DNA from: Pelagibius marinus
GTDB lineage: Bacteria > Pseudomonadota > Alphaproteobacteria > Kiloniellales > Kiloniellaceae
Assembly (NCBI RefSeq): GCF_014925385.1
Contig: NZ_JACSDK010000011.1
Location: 1-64,000 of the forward strand
Direction: 5' to 3'
Length of the DNA stretch: 64,000 nt
The notes below the pieces were generated by a model. It was not told where the DNA came from and did no database searches. It was given only the letters and a program-made list of their open reading frames with translations. Shown piece after piece: positions 30,419 through 38,567 of this stretch (position 1 is the stretch's first letter; the number at the start of each line of letters is the position of its first letter). A program made the position numbers and the translations under genes.

Positions 30419-31328
30419 TCTTCGCGGGCGCGAAGTCGCGCCGGAGGATCTCGTCTATCGACGTGGGCTTTATCCCCAGGGCATCGAGTCCCGGCAGGTC
30501 GGGCGGCACGAAGTTGTCCTGCTTCATCAGGGCCACCTGGCCCTCGGTCAGCGGTGGTCTCGGCAGGACGCCGGCGGCGAGCGCCAGGGTGTCCCAAAGC
30601 GGAAAGGGCAGCGGGAGAAGGAGAGGCCGTCGCCCGGCAAAGTCCATCAGCCGCTTGAGGAGTTGACGGTAGCTGTATATCTGCGGCCCGCCCAGACCGT
30701 AGAGGGGAGCGGGAGGTTCCTTCAGGGTAAGGACCCGCACCGCTGCTTCGGCAACGTCCTCTGCGAAGACAGGCTGCAGGCGGGTGTCGCCGCGTCCGAA
30801 CAGCGGGATGACGGGCAGTCGCCGCACGAGGGGCAGCAGTGTGTTCAGAAAGGCATCGTCGGCCGCGAACATCACGCTGGGCCGGAATACGGTCGCCTGT
30901 TCGAAGGCGGCGCGCACGGCCGCTTCGCCTTCGCCGCGGCAGCGGATGTAGGCCGAGCGTGCTGTTTGGTCGGCGCCGATCCCCGACAGCTGGACAAGCC
31001 GCTCGACACCGTGGCGGCGGCAGGCGGCGGCGACGTTTCCCGCCCCCTCGACGTGGACGGCATGGAAGGTCGCCTCGCCCCGCTCCACGTACAGCCCGAC
31101 GGCATTGACCACCCCTTGTGCGCCGGCGACGGCTGCGTCGACCGAGGCGGCGTCGCGCACATCGGCCCGCACCACCGACAACTCCTGCGTCGCCGAGCCG
31201 GATGGTTCTGTGGTCCCGGCCTTGCGGCCGGCCACCCTGACCCGCAGCCCGCGCCGGCGCAGGCGGTCGACGATCCGGCGTCCGAGAAAACCTGTGCCTC
31301 CGAATACGGTGATCTGCTCGACGGGCAT
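30411..31328 (-). CDS. Complex I NDUFA9-like atypical short-chain dehydrogenase
   Basis: This 305-residue NAD(P)-binding protein begins with ITVFGGTGFLGRRIVDRLRRRG (Rossmann TGxxGxxG motif at 8-14). It continues with VRADVRDAASVDAAVAGAQGVVNAVGLYVERGEATFHAVHVEGAGN, the pattern of the NDUFA9/39-kDa-subunit-like group common in Alphaproteobacteria. The catalytic Tyr-x3-Lys of classical SDRs is not evident: SAYIRCRGEGE stands in that region, so it may bind NADPH without catalysis, as in NDUFA9. There is no signal peptide; a membrane-contacting Pro/Leu-rich stretch (RRPLLLPLPFPLWDTL) is near 225. It is convergent with soxZ. Confidence 0.85.
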   Translation of the reverse strand: MPVEQITVFGGTGFLGRRIVDRLRRRGLRVRVAGRKAGTTEPSGSATQELSVVRADVRDAASVDAAVAGAQGVVNAVGLYVERGEATFHAVHVEGAGNVAAACRRHGVERLVQLSGIGADQTARSAYIRCRGEGEAAVRAAFEQATVFRPSVMFAADDAFLNTLLPLVRRLPVIPLFGRGDTRLQPVFAEDVAEAAVRVLTLKEPPAPLYGLGGPQIYSYRQLLKRLMDFAGRRPLLLPLPFPLWDTLALAAGVLPRPPLTEGQVALMKQDNFVPPDLPGLDALGIKPTSIDEILRRDFAPAKTS

Positions 31329-31356
31329 GGCGGCCCCTCTTTCAGAACTCTGTGGC

Positions 31357-32022
31357 TCAGCGGCGGTCCTGGCGCCCGGCCTCGGTCACGATCACGTCCA
31401 TGGGGATGTCGTGGGCCTGGGGAAAGATCGAGGCGATGGCGCCGCTGCCGTCACCGACGCCGATGGCCAGCGGCTTCTCGGCGAAGGCAGCCAGGGTGCG
31501 GTCGAAGAAGCCGCCGCCGTAGCCCAGACGGTAGCAGTTCGGGTCGTGGCCGACCAGCGGCGCGACGACCACGTCGGGGACGACCTCGGGACCCTGGGCG
31601 GGGATGGGGATCTTCCAGACGCCGTGGGACATGCGGCAGCCCGGCGTCCAGGCGCGGAAGACCAGCGGCTGGTCCTTGGCCACCACCACCGGCAGGGCGG
31701 CGCGTCCGCCCTTCCCGACGAAATCCCGCATCCAGGGGCGCAGGTCCAATTCCCCGCGGAACGGCCAGTAGAGACCGACCACGGCGTCCGGGGCGATCAG
31801 GCGGTCCAGTTCCCGGCCGACCTGGTCGGCGATGGCCTGACGCTCCTCGGCCGGGCGCGCCACGCGCAGGGCGACCAGACGCGCGCGTTCCTCGCGGCGC
31901 CACTGCGCCACCTGCCGGGCCCGCTCTTCCGGGCTCAGCGGCTTCAGCCAGGCCTCGTCCAGCTCCCGCGCGTAGCAGGTGGGCGAGGCAGGGTCGTCGG
32001 GTGGGGGATCGTCGTGCGGCAA
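31357..32022 (-). CDS. 5-formyltetrahydrofolate cyclo-ligase
   Basis: This 221-residue enzyme converts 5-formyl-THF to 5,10-methenyl-THF using ATP, a one-carbon salvage step. The signatures are an N-terminal basic helix (WRREERARLVALRVAR), VGLYWPFRGELDLRPWM (about 82-98), FRAWTPG near 121, VPDVVVAPLVGHDPNCYRLGYGGGFFDRTL (about 148-177; the GYGGGFYD motif) and the PMDVIVTEAG ending. The start is a TTG at 32022; no in-frame ATG or GTG is close to the expected N-terminus. It lies 28 bp downstream of marR on the same strand and may be co-transcribed. Confidence 0.92.
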   Translation of the reverse strand: MPHDDPPPDDPASPTCYARELDEAWLKPLSPEERARQVAQWRREERARLVALRVARPAEERQAIADQVGRELDRLIAPDAVVGLYWPFRGELDLRPWMRDFVGKGGRAALPVVVAKDQPLVFRAWTPGCRMSHGVWKIPIPAQGPEVVPDVVVAPLVGHDPNCYRLGYGGGFFDRTLAAFAEKPLAIGVGDGSGAIASIFPQAHDIPMDVIVTEAGRQDRR

Positions 32023-32050
32023 GGTTGCCTTCCTGAGGGTCGGATCGGAC

Positions 32051-32518
32051 CTACAGCCTGCTGCTTGCGGTCAGGCGGCGCAAGAGGCGCTTCAGCGCCT
32101 GGCGCTCGCCTTCGTTCAGGGGGGCCAGCAGCAGTTCCTCGGCTTCCAGGATGCGCTCGCGCAGGGCAAGGAAGAAGGCCGAGCCCGAGGGCGTCAGGAA
32201 ATAGCCGGCGCGCCGGCCGTCGTCGTCGGCGGCGCGCTTCACCAGGAAGCCGGCTTCCAGCAGCGGCTTCATCGCGGTGGTGACGACCGACGGCGCGGTC
32301 ACCATGCCTTCGGCCAGTTCGCCGTGGGTGAGGCCGGGGTTGAGCAGTACCAGTTCCAGGATGCCGTACTGCAGCGGCGAAAGATCGCTGCCGTCGAATG
32401 CCTTGGCGAAGGCCTGCTGGCTGCGCAGGTGACTGCGCCGGAAAAGGTGGCCGAGGGCGTCGTGCAGCAGGCCGGTGCTCAGCGTCTTTTCGTGCTTTGC
32501 GGCGCTGCCCTTGCTCAT
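32051..32518 (-). CDS. MarR-family regulator
   Basis: This 155-residue winged-helix repressor has its DNA-recognition part at about 50-105: LSPLQYGILELVLLNPGLTHGELAEGMVTAPSVVTTAMKPLLEAG, then the wing with VKRAADDDGRRAGYFLTPSG. It ends the operon dctP - flavoprotein monooxygenase - marR (gap to the monooxygenase 16 bp). A perfect GTTTAC-TAT-GTAAAC palindrome upstream of dctP is the likely operator, so it probably represses its own operon and is relieved by an aromatic or related acid. The ligand is unknown. Confidence 0.9.
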   Translation of the reverse strand: MSKGSAAKHEKTLSTGLLHDALGHLFRRSHLRSQQAFAKAFDGSDLSPLQYGILELVLLNPGLTHGELAEGMVTAPSVVTTAMKPLLEAGFLVKRAADDDGRRAGYFLTPSGSAFFLALRERILEAEELLLAPLNEGERQALKRLLRRLTASSRL

Positions 32519-32534
32519 GACGTGCCGCCTTTGC

Positions 32535-33806
32535 TCATGCTGCGCCTTGGGGCAGTTGCACGATGGAGGGGCGGCTGTTGAGCGCGTCCTTGTCGAAGCC
32601 GGCCAGCTTCTTGTAGTTCGCGGCGGTCTCTTCCAGCTCGCCCGGCGTCAGCACCTCCTCGATGCGCCGGAAGCCGTCGGGCGCCAGCTCCTCGACCCGC
32701 TGCATCACCTGCTCCGGCCCGTTCTGGCGGTTGGCCAGCACGATCTTGGCGGTGGCCGGGCGGCGCTCGGCCTCGTAGGACGCCAGGGCGGCGGGCGTTG
32801 CGCCCTGGGCCAGGATCTCGCGGGTCAGCACCCGGGCGTCGAGGATCGCCTGGGAGGCGCCGTTGGAGCCGATGGGATACATGGCGTGCGCCGCGTCGCC
32901 CAGCAGCGTCGCCCGCCCTTCGGTCCAGTGGGGCAGGGGATCGCGGTCGACCATGGGATACTCGTAGATCGCCTCGGCGGCGCGGATCAGCGCCGGCACG
33001 TCCAGCCAGTCGAAGGTCCAGTCCTCGAACTGCGGCAGGAAATCGGCCGGATCGCCGGGACGGTTCCAGTCCTCGCGCCGCCATGCGTGGTCGGCCGCGA
33101 ACTTGCGTTCGGCGATGAAGTTGATCAGCGCCTTGCCGTCTTCGTCGGGTTCGGACAGCGGGTAGCAGACGAACTTCTGGAACTCGTGGCCGGCCATGAT
33201 CATCGATCGTCCGGTGAGGTAGGGCTTCGCCCGCGCCGTGCCGCGCCACAGGATGGCGCCGTTCCAGATCGGCGCGCCCTCGTCGGGGTAGAAGCGCCGG
33301 CGCAGGCTGGAGTGAATGCCGTCGGCGCCGACCAGCAGGTCGCCCTCGGCCGCGCCGCGCGGCTTGCCGGTCTTCTTGTCGATAAAGGCGGCCGTGATGC
33401 CCTTGCCGGTCTCCCGCCAGTCGGCGAGGTGCCAGCCGGGGACGATGTTCTCCTTGCCGATGCGCTGCTGGGCGACCTCCAGCAGCATCATCTGCAGCGC
33501 GCCGCGGTGGATGGAGAACTGCGGCCAGCGGTAGCCCGCGGCCTCGCCGCGCGGCTCCGACCAGATGAGCTGGCCGCGCTTGGAATAGTAGGCCAGCTCG
33601 GCGGTACGCACGCCCAGGCGATCCAGCCCGGCCAGCAGGCCCAGCTCGTCCAGCTCGCGCACCGCGTGGGGCAGCAGGTTGATGCCGACCCCCAGCGGCC
33701 GGAGCTCGGTGGCGGTCTCGAAGACCTTCACCGGCACTCCGGCCTGGTGCAGGGAGAGGGCGAGGGTCAGCCCGCCGATGCCGGCGCCGGCGACGAGGAC
33801 GGTCAT
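32535..33806 (-). CDS. FAD-dependent monooxygenase (class A, salicylate hydroxylase/PhzS-like)
   Basis: This 423-residue flavoprotein has the FAD dinucleotide motif at the N-terminus (MTVLVAGAGIGGLTLALSLHQAG, GxGxxG), the second FAD/NADPH motif LLVGADGIHSSLRRRF (about 155-170, DG fingerprint) and the FAD ribityl motif GRATLLGDAAHAMYPIGSNGASQAI (about 286-310). It fits the group A aromatic hydroxylases and is nearest in style to those annotated as flavin-dependent oxidoreductases related to PhzS. The substrate is probably an aromatic or heteroaromatic acid, taken up by the adjacent DctP-dependent TRAP system. That link is inferred from operon structure: dctP lies 30 bp upstream and marR 16 bp downstream. 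Confidence 0.88.
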   Translation of the reverse strand: MTVLVAGAGIGGLTLALSLHQAGVPVKVFETATELRPLGVGINLLPHAVRELDELGLLAGLDRLGVRTAELAYYSKRGQLIWSEPRGEAAGYRWPQFSIHRGALQMMLLEVAQQRIGKENIVPGWHLADWRETGKGITAAFIDKKTGKPRGAAEGDLLVGADGIHSSLRRRFYPDEGAPIWNGAILWRGTARAKPYLTGRSMIMAGHEFQKFVCYPLSEPDEDGKALINFIAERKFAADHAWRREDWNRPGDPADFLPQFEDWTFDWLDVPALIRAAEAIYEYPMVDRDPLPHWTEGRATLLGDAAHAMYPIGSNGASQAILDARVLTREILAQGATPAALASYEAERRPATAKIVLANRQNGPEQVMQRVEELAPDGFRRIEEVLTPGELEETAANYKKLAGFDKDALNSRPSIVQLPQGAA

Positions 33807-33836
33807 AACGTTCCCAGCTCCGCTCTTCCGGACAGC

Positions 33837-34886
33837 CTACTCGGCGCCCGCGTACTCGGCGATCAGCGCCTTGGCGTCGGCCACCATGGCGGCGCCGTCG
33901 TAGCCCTTGGCGTTCATCTCCTCGATCCACTGGTCGACCAGCGGCGCCGCCACCTTCTTCCAGCGCGCGACTTCCGCTTCGTCCAGCGTGAGCATCTTGT
34001 TGCCGGACTTCTTGGCGATGGCGATGCCCGGGGCGTCGCCTTCGTCCATCACCCGGCCGACCCACTTGGAGGTCTCGAGACCGGAATTGGCGTCGATCAC
34101 CGCCTTCAGGTCGGCGGGCAGGGATTCGTACTTGGGTTTGTTCATGGCGAAGACGAAGAAGGAGGTGTAGAGCCCGCGCGAGCCCGCGAAGTTGGTGTGG
34201 CTGTCGACCAGTTCGGCCACCTTGAACGGCGTGGTCACCTCCCAGGGGATCACGGTGCCGTCGATCACACCCTTGGAGAGGGCTTCCGGCATGGCCGGCA
34301 CCGGCATGCCCACCGGCGTCGCGCCCAGCGCCGAAAGCAGGGCGTTGGCCTGGCGGGTGGGCCCACGCAGCTTCAGGCCCTTCATGTCCTCCAGCTTGGC
34401 GACGCCGTCCCCCTTCACGTGCAGCAGGCCGGGCCCGTGCACATGCACGGCGATCATGTGCACGTCCTTGAACTCGTCGGTCAGGTACTTCTCGTAGAAA
34501 CGCCAGGCGGCCTGCGAGGTCTGCTCGGCGCTGGCCGGCATGAAGGGCAGTTCGAAGGCCTCGGTGCCGGGGAAACGGCCCGGGGTGTATCCGGGCAGGG
34601 TCCAGACGACGTCGACCACGCCGTCACGCGCCTGGTCGTAGAGCGCCGGCGGCTTGCCGCCCAGCTGCATGGTCGGATAGATCTCGACCTTGATGCGCCC
34701 GCCGGATTCCTTCTCGATCTTCTCCGCCCAGGGGGTGATGAAGTTCTTGGGCACCGGCGCCGGCGGCGGCAGGAAATGGTGGACGCGCAGGGTGACCTCC
34801 TGCGCGGCGGCCGGGCCGACCTGGCCGGCGAAGCACGCCGCCGCGATCAGGGCGGCGGCGCAAAGGTTTTTGAAAAACGACGTCAT
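33837..34886 (-). CDS. TRAP transporter solute-binding protein (DctP family), orphan of the monooxygenase operon
   Basis: This 349-residue periplasmic protein has a Sec signal peptide (about 1-29, AAAQ-EVTLRVHHFLPP). DctP-family features are the Arg region PTMQLGGKPPALYDQARDGVVDVVWTLPGYTPGRFPGTEAFELPF (about 72-117) and LKGLKLRGPTRQANALLSALGATPVGMPV-like core, shortened here to DMKGLKLRGPTR. It is a paralogue of the DctP at 44086, sharing long identical blocks such as EALSKGVIDG and PWEVT. ATG 34886 is taken because GGAGGAG is 6 bp upstream. No dctQ or dctM lies in this operon, so it must use membrane subunits encoded elsewhere, perhaps dctQM at 41.9-43.7 kb. Confidence 0.93.
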   Translation of the reverse strand: MTSFFKNLCAAALIAAACFAGQVGPAAAQEVTLRVHHFLPPPAPVPKNFITPWAEKIEKESGGRIKVEIYPTMQLGGKPPALYDQARDGVVDVVWTLPGYTPGRFPGTEAFELPFMPASAEQTSQAAWRFYEKYLTDEFKDVHMIAVHVHGPGLLHVKGDGVAKLEDMKGLKLRGPTRQANALLSALGATPVGMPVPAMPEALSKGVIDGTVIPWEVTTPFKVAELVDSHTNFAGSRGLYTSFFVFAMNKPKYESLPADLKAVIDANSGLETSKWVGRVMDEGDAPGIAIAKKSGNKMLTLDEAEVARWKKVAAPLVDQWIEEMNAKGYDGAAMVADAKALIAEYAGAE

Positions 34887-34940
34887 GAGGTCTCCTCCCA
34901 AGGCGTCCCGGTCTGCGAGGACCGGGCGTCATTGATTATT

Positions 34941-34955
34941 GTTTACTATGTAAAC
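34941..34955. promoter_or_regulatory. Perfect palindrome, probable MarR operator
   Basis: GTTTACTATGTAAAC is a 15-bp perfect inverted repeat (6-3-6) lying 55 bp upstream of the dctP start in an otherwise AT-rich patch that should contain the promoter. Size and symmetry fit MarR-family sites, and the operon itself ends with a marR gene. Confidence 0.7.
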
Positions 34956-35010
34956 TGATTGCCGTGTCGCGGGTCAAGTCTCCCGATGAGGCGGCCCGCC
35001 GTGCGGGTTC

Positions 35011-36216
<1,206 letters not shown>

Positions 36217-36226
36217 TTATTTTGGG

Positions 36227-36293
36227 GCATTACAGCGCCTCCGGCGGCGCGGGCGGAAGGGAGACTTCGGACAAATTCCTGGACAGATCGAAC
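36227..36293 (-). promoter_or_regulatory. pobA upstream element, copy 1 of a shared promoter/operator
   Basis: This 67-bp stretch matches 43911-43977 without gaps at 57 of 67 positions, and at 34 of 37 over 36257-36293. On the minus strand the core contains a short direct repeat, TCTGTCCAGGAATTTGTCC (GTCC twice, 12 bp apart), then CTTCCG and TGTAAT separated by 19 bp as -35/-10 candidates. The element ends 43 bp before the pobA ATG. Confidence 0.65.
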
Positions 36294-36322
36294 ATAAAGC
36301 CACCTGGGCCGGCGAGGCGGGA

Positions 36323-37240
36323 ATTCCCAACTTCGCCCTCTACGGCGAGGCCCCGGGGCGCCAGGGGGGCGAGGCCGGGCAGGCGCCCTTTCCCGACGTG
36401 CTGCACTGCGAATCGATCCCGGCGCGGGCCAGCCTGCACGACTGGACCATCGCGCCGCACCGCCACCACAACCTGCACCAGTTCTTCTGGATCGAACCGC
36501 CGAAAGAGAATGCAGAAGGCGGCGAGGCGACGCTGGAGGGCCGGAGCCACGCCCTGGCCCCTGCGGCGGCGATCTCCCTGCCGCCCCTGAGCGTGCACGG
36601 TTTCCAGTTCCGGCCCGGCACCCAGGGCTGGGTGGTGACGCTGCCGGTGGCCACCCTGGCCCAGCAGCTGGCCGACGCGGCGCCGCTGCGCGCCGCCCTG
36701 GCGCGCACGGCGCTGATCCGTCCGCCCCTCATTCACCGGGAGCAGTCCCCCGCCTGGATCTTCGAAGCGGTGGCCCGCGAATTCGCCGGCAGCGGGCTCG
36801 GCCGCGACAAGGCCCTGGCGTCTCTCGTCGGGCTGCTGGCCACCTGGTTCGCCCGGGCACTGGCCCAGGAGGCGGCCCGGGAGGCGGCGCGCGACGGCGC
36901 TGCGCCCCAGGCGGGCGCGGAGCTGCTGGCGCGCTTCCAGGCGCTGGTGGAGCAGGACTACCGCAGCGCCCGCGCCCTGGCCGACTACGCGCGCGCCCTG
37001 GGCGTGACGCCGACGCACCTCAGCCGCGTCAGCCGGGCGCTGACCGGCGTTCCGGCCTCGCAGCTCGTCCTCGAGCGGCGCTTGCTGGAGGCACGCCGCG
37101 CCCTGGCCTACACCACCATGCAGGTGGCGGAGATCGCCTACATGCTGGGCTACAGCGACCCGGCCTACTTCGCCCGCGTCTTCGCCAAGGCGACGGGGGA
37201 AAGCCCGTCGGCGTTCCGGGTGCGGATGACGGCGCTGTAG
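36323..37240 (+). CDS. AraC-family regulator, PobR-like
   Basis: This regulator of about 305 residues has an N-terminal cupin-like ligand domain (FALYGEAPGRQ..., ESIPARASLHDWTIAPHRHHNLHQFFWI) and a C-terminal double helix-turn-helix (ARALADYARALGVTPTHLSRVS, then MQVAEIAYMLGYSDPAYFARVFAKATGESPSAFR). Regulators of this kind divergent from pobA activate it in response to 4-hydroxybenzoate. The start is unsettled. Homology suggests IPNFALYGE, whose codon is ATT at 36323, preceded by GGCGAGGCGGG. The next standard start is GTG 36398, and the only in-frame upstream ATG (36161) lies inside pobA beyond the shared promoter element. It probably binds the element at 36227-36293. Confidence 0.85.
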   Translation: MPNFALYGEAPGRQGGEAGQAPFPDVLHCESIPARASLHDWTIAPHRHHNLHQFFWIEPPKENAEGGEATLEGRSHALAPAAAISLPPLSVHGFQFRPGTQGWVVTLPVATLAQQLADAAPLRAALARTALIRPPLIHREQSPAWIFEAVAREFAGSGLGRDKALASLVGLLATWFARALAQEAAREAARDGAAPQAGAELLARFQALVEQDYRSARALADYARALGVTPTHLSRVSRALTGVPASQLVLERRLLEARRALAYTTMQVAEIAYMLGYSDPAYFARVFAKATGESPSAFRVRMTAL

Positions 37241-37406
37241 CCCAAGCGGCGCCAACTTTTAGGACAGAGCTTGACTTCAAAGCGGACGACCTATGGCGAC
37301 CTCCGGACGTCCACATCTGACCCATCTCGGACAGTTGATGCGTGCGCGAATTTTCGGGATCATCGAGATTGCATTGCGACCCACTGCCAAGGAAAACCAT
37401 TAAGAA

Positions 37407-37871
37407 ATGCCGACAGAGACGAACTTTATTGTTGCCGAAGCGGAAGTTGAAAATGCTCCGATCGTTGGGAAGTTGGTCCATAACCTTTTGAAAGAGCTTG
37501 CTGATGGTCAAGGGCCTTCACTCAATGATTTGACTGCCACCGCAAAAGAACTTATGGCCTCGGGGGTAGTGACGGGCCTTATCGCCTTTAAAGATCAGGA
37601 ACCTGTTGGGGTGTTATGTTTGAACGAATGCGCTGCGATTTACGCCAGGGGGCGTTTCGGTGAAATCACAGAGTTGTACGTAACGCCGGAGTACCGATCT
37701 CAGGGGATAGCCCTAAGGCTTATTGAAGCGGCAAAGAAGGTTGGAGAGGCGCGCGGTTGGTCGCGTTTGGAAGTTGGTGCTCCCGACCAACCAGCGTGGG
37801 AACGTACTTTGAGCTTCTACTTGAAAGAGGGTTTCGCTGAAATCGGTCCGCGTCTGAAGATGGCCCTCTGA
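37407..37871 (+). CDS. GNAT-family N-acetyltransferase
   Basis: This 154-residue acetyltransferase has the acetyl-CoA pyrophosphate loop in VTPEYRSQGIALRLIEAAKKVG (about 91-112; Q/RxxGxA type) and a preceding beta-strand EITELYV. The C-terminal WERTLSFYLKEGFAEIGPRLKM fits motif B (FY...GF). The acceptor is unknown. GC content is visibly lower than in neighbouring genes, with AAA/GAA/TTT-rich codons, so it may be a recent arrival. It stands alone, 166 bp after the AraC gene, and is followed by the repeat-like 3' flank of the hemerythrin gene. Confidence 0.85.
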   Translation: MPTETNFIVAEAEVENAPIVGKLVHNLLKELADGQGPSLNDLTATAKELMASGVVTGLIAFKDQEPVGVLCLNECAAIYARGRFGEITELYVTPEYRSQGIALRLIEAAKKVGEARGWSRLEVGAPDQPAWERTLSFYLKEGFAEIGPRLKMAL

Positions 37872-37890
37872 CATGCAGACAAGAGCCGTT

Positions 37891-38005
37891 CCTGGCACAT
37901 CTAAGACCAAAGGCGCCCTCTTGCCTGCTTCCGCAGGGAGAGACTGAGCGGACCTCTGAGAAAAGGCGTCTCATTGCCCCCCGAGACGTCAGCCAATCTC
38001 CCCCC
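37891..38005. repeat. Duplicated hemerythrin 3' flank, copy 1
   Basis: This stretch is aligned without gaps to 41176-41290 (offset 3285), with about 94% identity. It covers about 98 bp of non-coding DNA downstream of the hemerythrin gene plus its last codons. The non-coding part is better conserved than the two coding regions. It contains GAGAGACTGAGCGGACCTCT-type sequence reminiscent of dispersed repeats in Alphaproteobacteria. Confidence 0.85.
37961..37988 (-). terminator. Probable terminator directly after the first hemerythrin gene
   Basis: On the minus strand CGTCTC and GAGACG (37988-37983 with 37972-37967) enclose a 10-base loop and are followed by CCTTTTC. The hairpin abuts the stop codon. 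The second hemerythrin gene has the same structure with one mispaired base (41252-41273). The stem is short, so this is a moderate call. Confidence 0.45.
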
Positions 38006-38567
38006 GCTCGATCAGCAGCGGAATGACCAGGTCTTCCTCGTCGTCGAGGTGGCGGTGCATGCGGCGTAGCAGGCGGGCGCTGGTTTCGGCGTAGGCCGCG
38101 GCCGGCGCTTCCACGTCGGGCCTGCGGGCGAGGGCCTGCAGCAGCGCGTTGGCCGCTTCCGCGGTGGCGTGGAGATCGGCATGCAGGGTCACGTGGTCGC
38201 GGTCCAGCGCGTCGAAGCCGCGTTCCAGGCTCGGCTCGGCGCGCCGGAAAACCGGGAAGTAGTGGTGGTCCTCCACCTGGTGGTGCCCGTTCAACTCGCC
38301 CAGCAGCAGCCTGAGGCGCGGCACGAAGAAGCCCTGGAACTCCTCCGCCTCGACACCGCCGCCGAGAAAGCGCTGCGTCGCCTGTTCCAGCAGATCGCCC
38401 AGGCTGCGGAAGGCGCCGTGGCGCTCCAGCCAGAAGGCGGCGGTCATGCCGAGTGCCCCCGGGTCCTGCCAGCGCTCGCGCGGATGGCGCGCCAGCAGCG
38501 TCAGCTGGCAGCTTGGAATTCCAATTGCACGCTTTCTGGAGGCTGCTTCGTCTTGGACTGGCGGCAA
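37989..38567 (-). CDS. Hemerythrin HHE-domain protein, 5' end rebuilt by insertion
   Basis: This 192-residue protein has an HHE cation-binding four-helix bundle: ELNGHHQVEDHHYFPVFRR (His/Glu iron ligands, about 90-108), LDRDHVTLHADLHATAEAANAL (about 121-142) and HRHLDDEEDLVIPLL near 175. It is a paralogue of 41274-41846 with the same order of motifs, but similarity begins only at GIPSCQLTLLARHPR (about residue 16). The first 15 residues are encoded by DNA that also encodes, in another frame, the C-terminus of the preceding racemase-like gene (67-bp overlap). Its original start was therefore lost and the present one (ATG 38567) is provisional. Such proteins bind a di-iron site and sense or handle O2 or NO. 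Confidence 0.82.
   Translation of the reverse strand: MPPVQDEAASRKRAIGIPSCQLTLLARHPRERWQDPGALGMTAAFWLERHGAFRSLGDLLEQATQRFLGGGVEAEEFQGFFVPRLRLLLGELNGHHQVEDHHYFPVFRRAEPSLERGFDALDRDHVTLHADLHATAEAANALLQALARRPDVEAPAAAYAETSARLLRRMHRHLDDEEDLVIPLLIERGEIG

Noticed and set aside
32475-34958. 827-codon plus-strand frame across marR, monooxygenase and dctP
   Set aside because: It spans three well-supported minus-strand genes, has low-complexity composition and no ribosome site; an antisense artefact.
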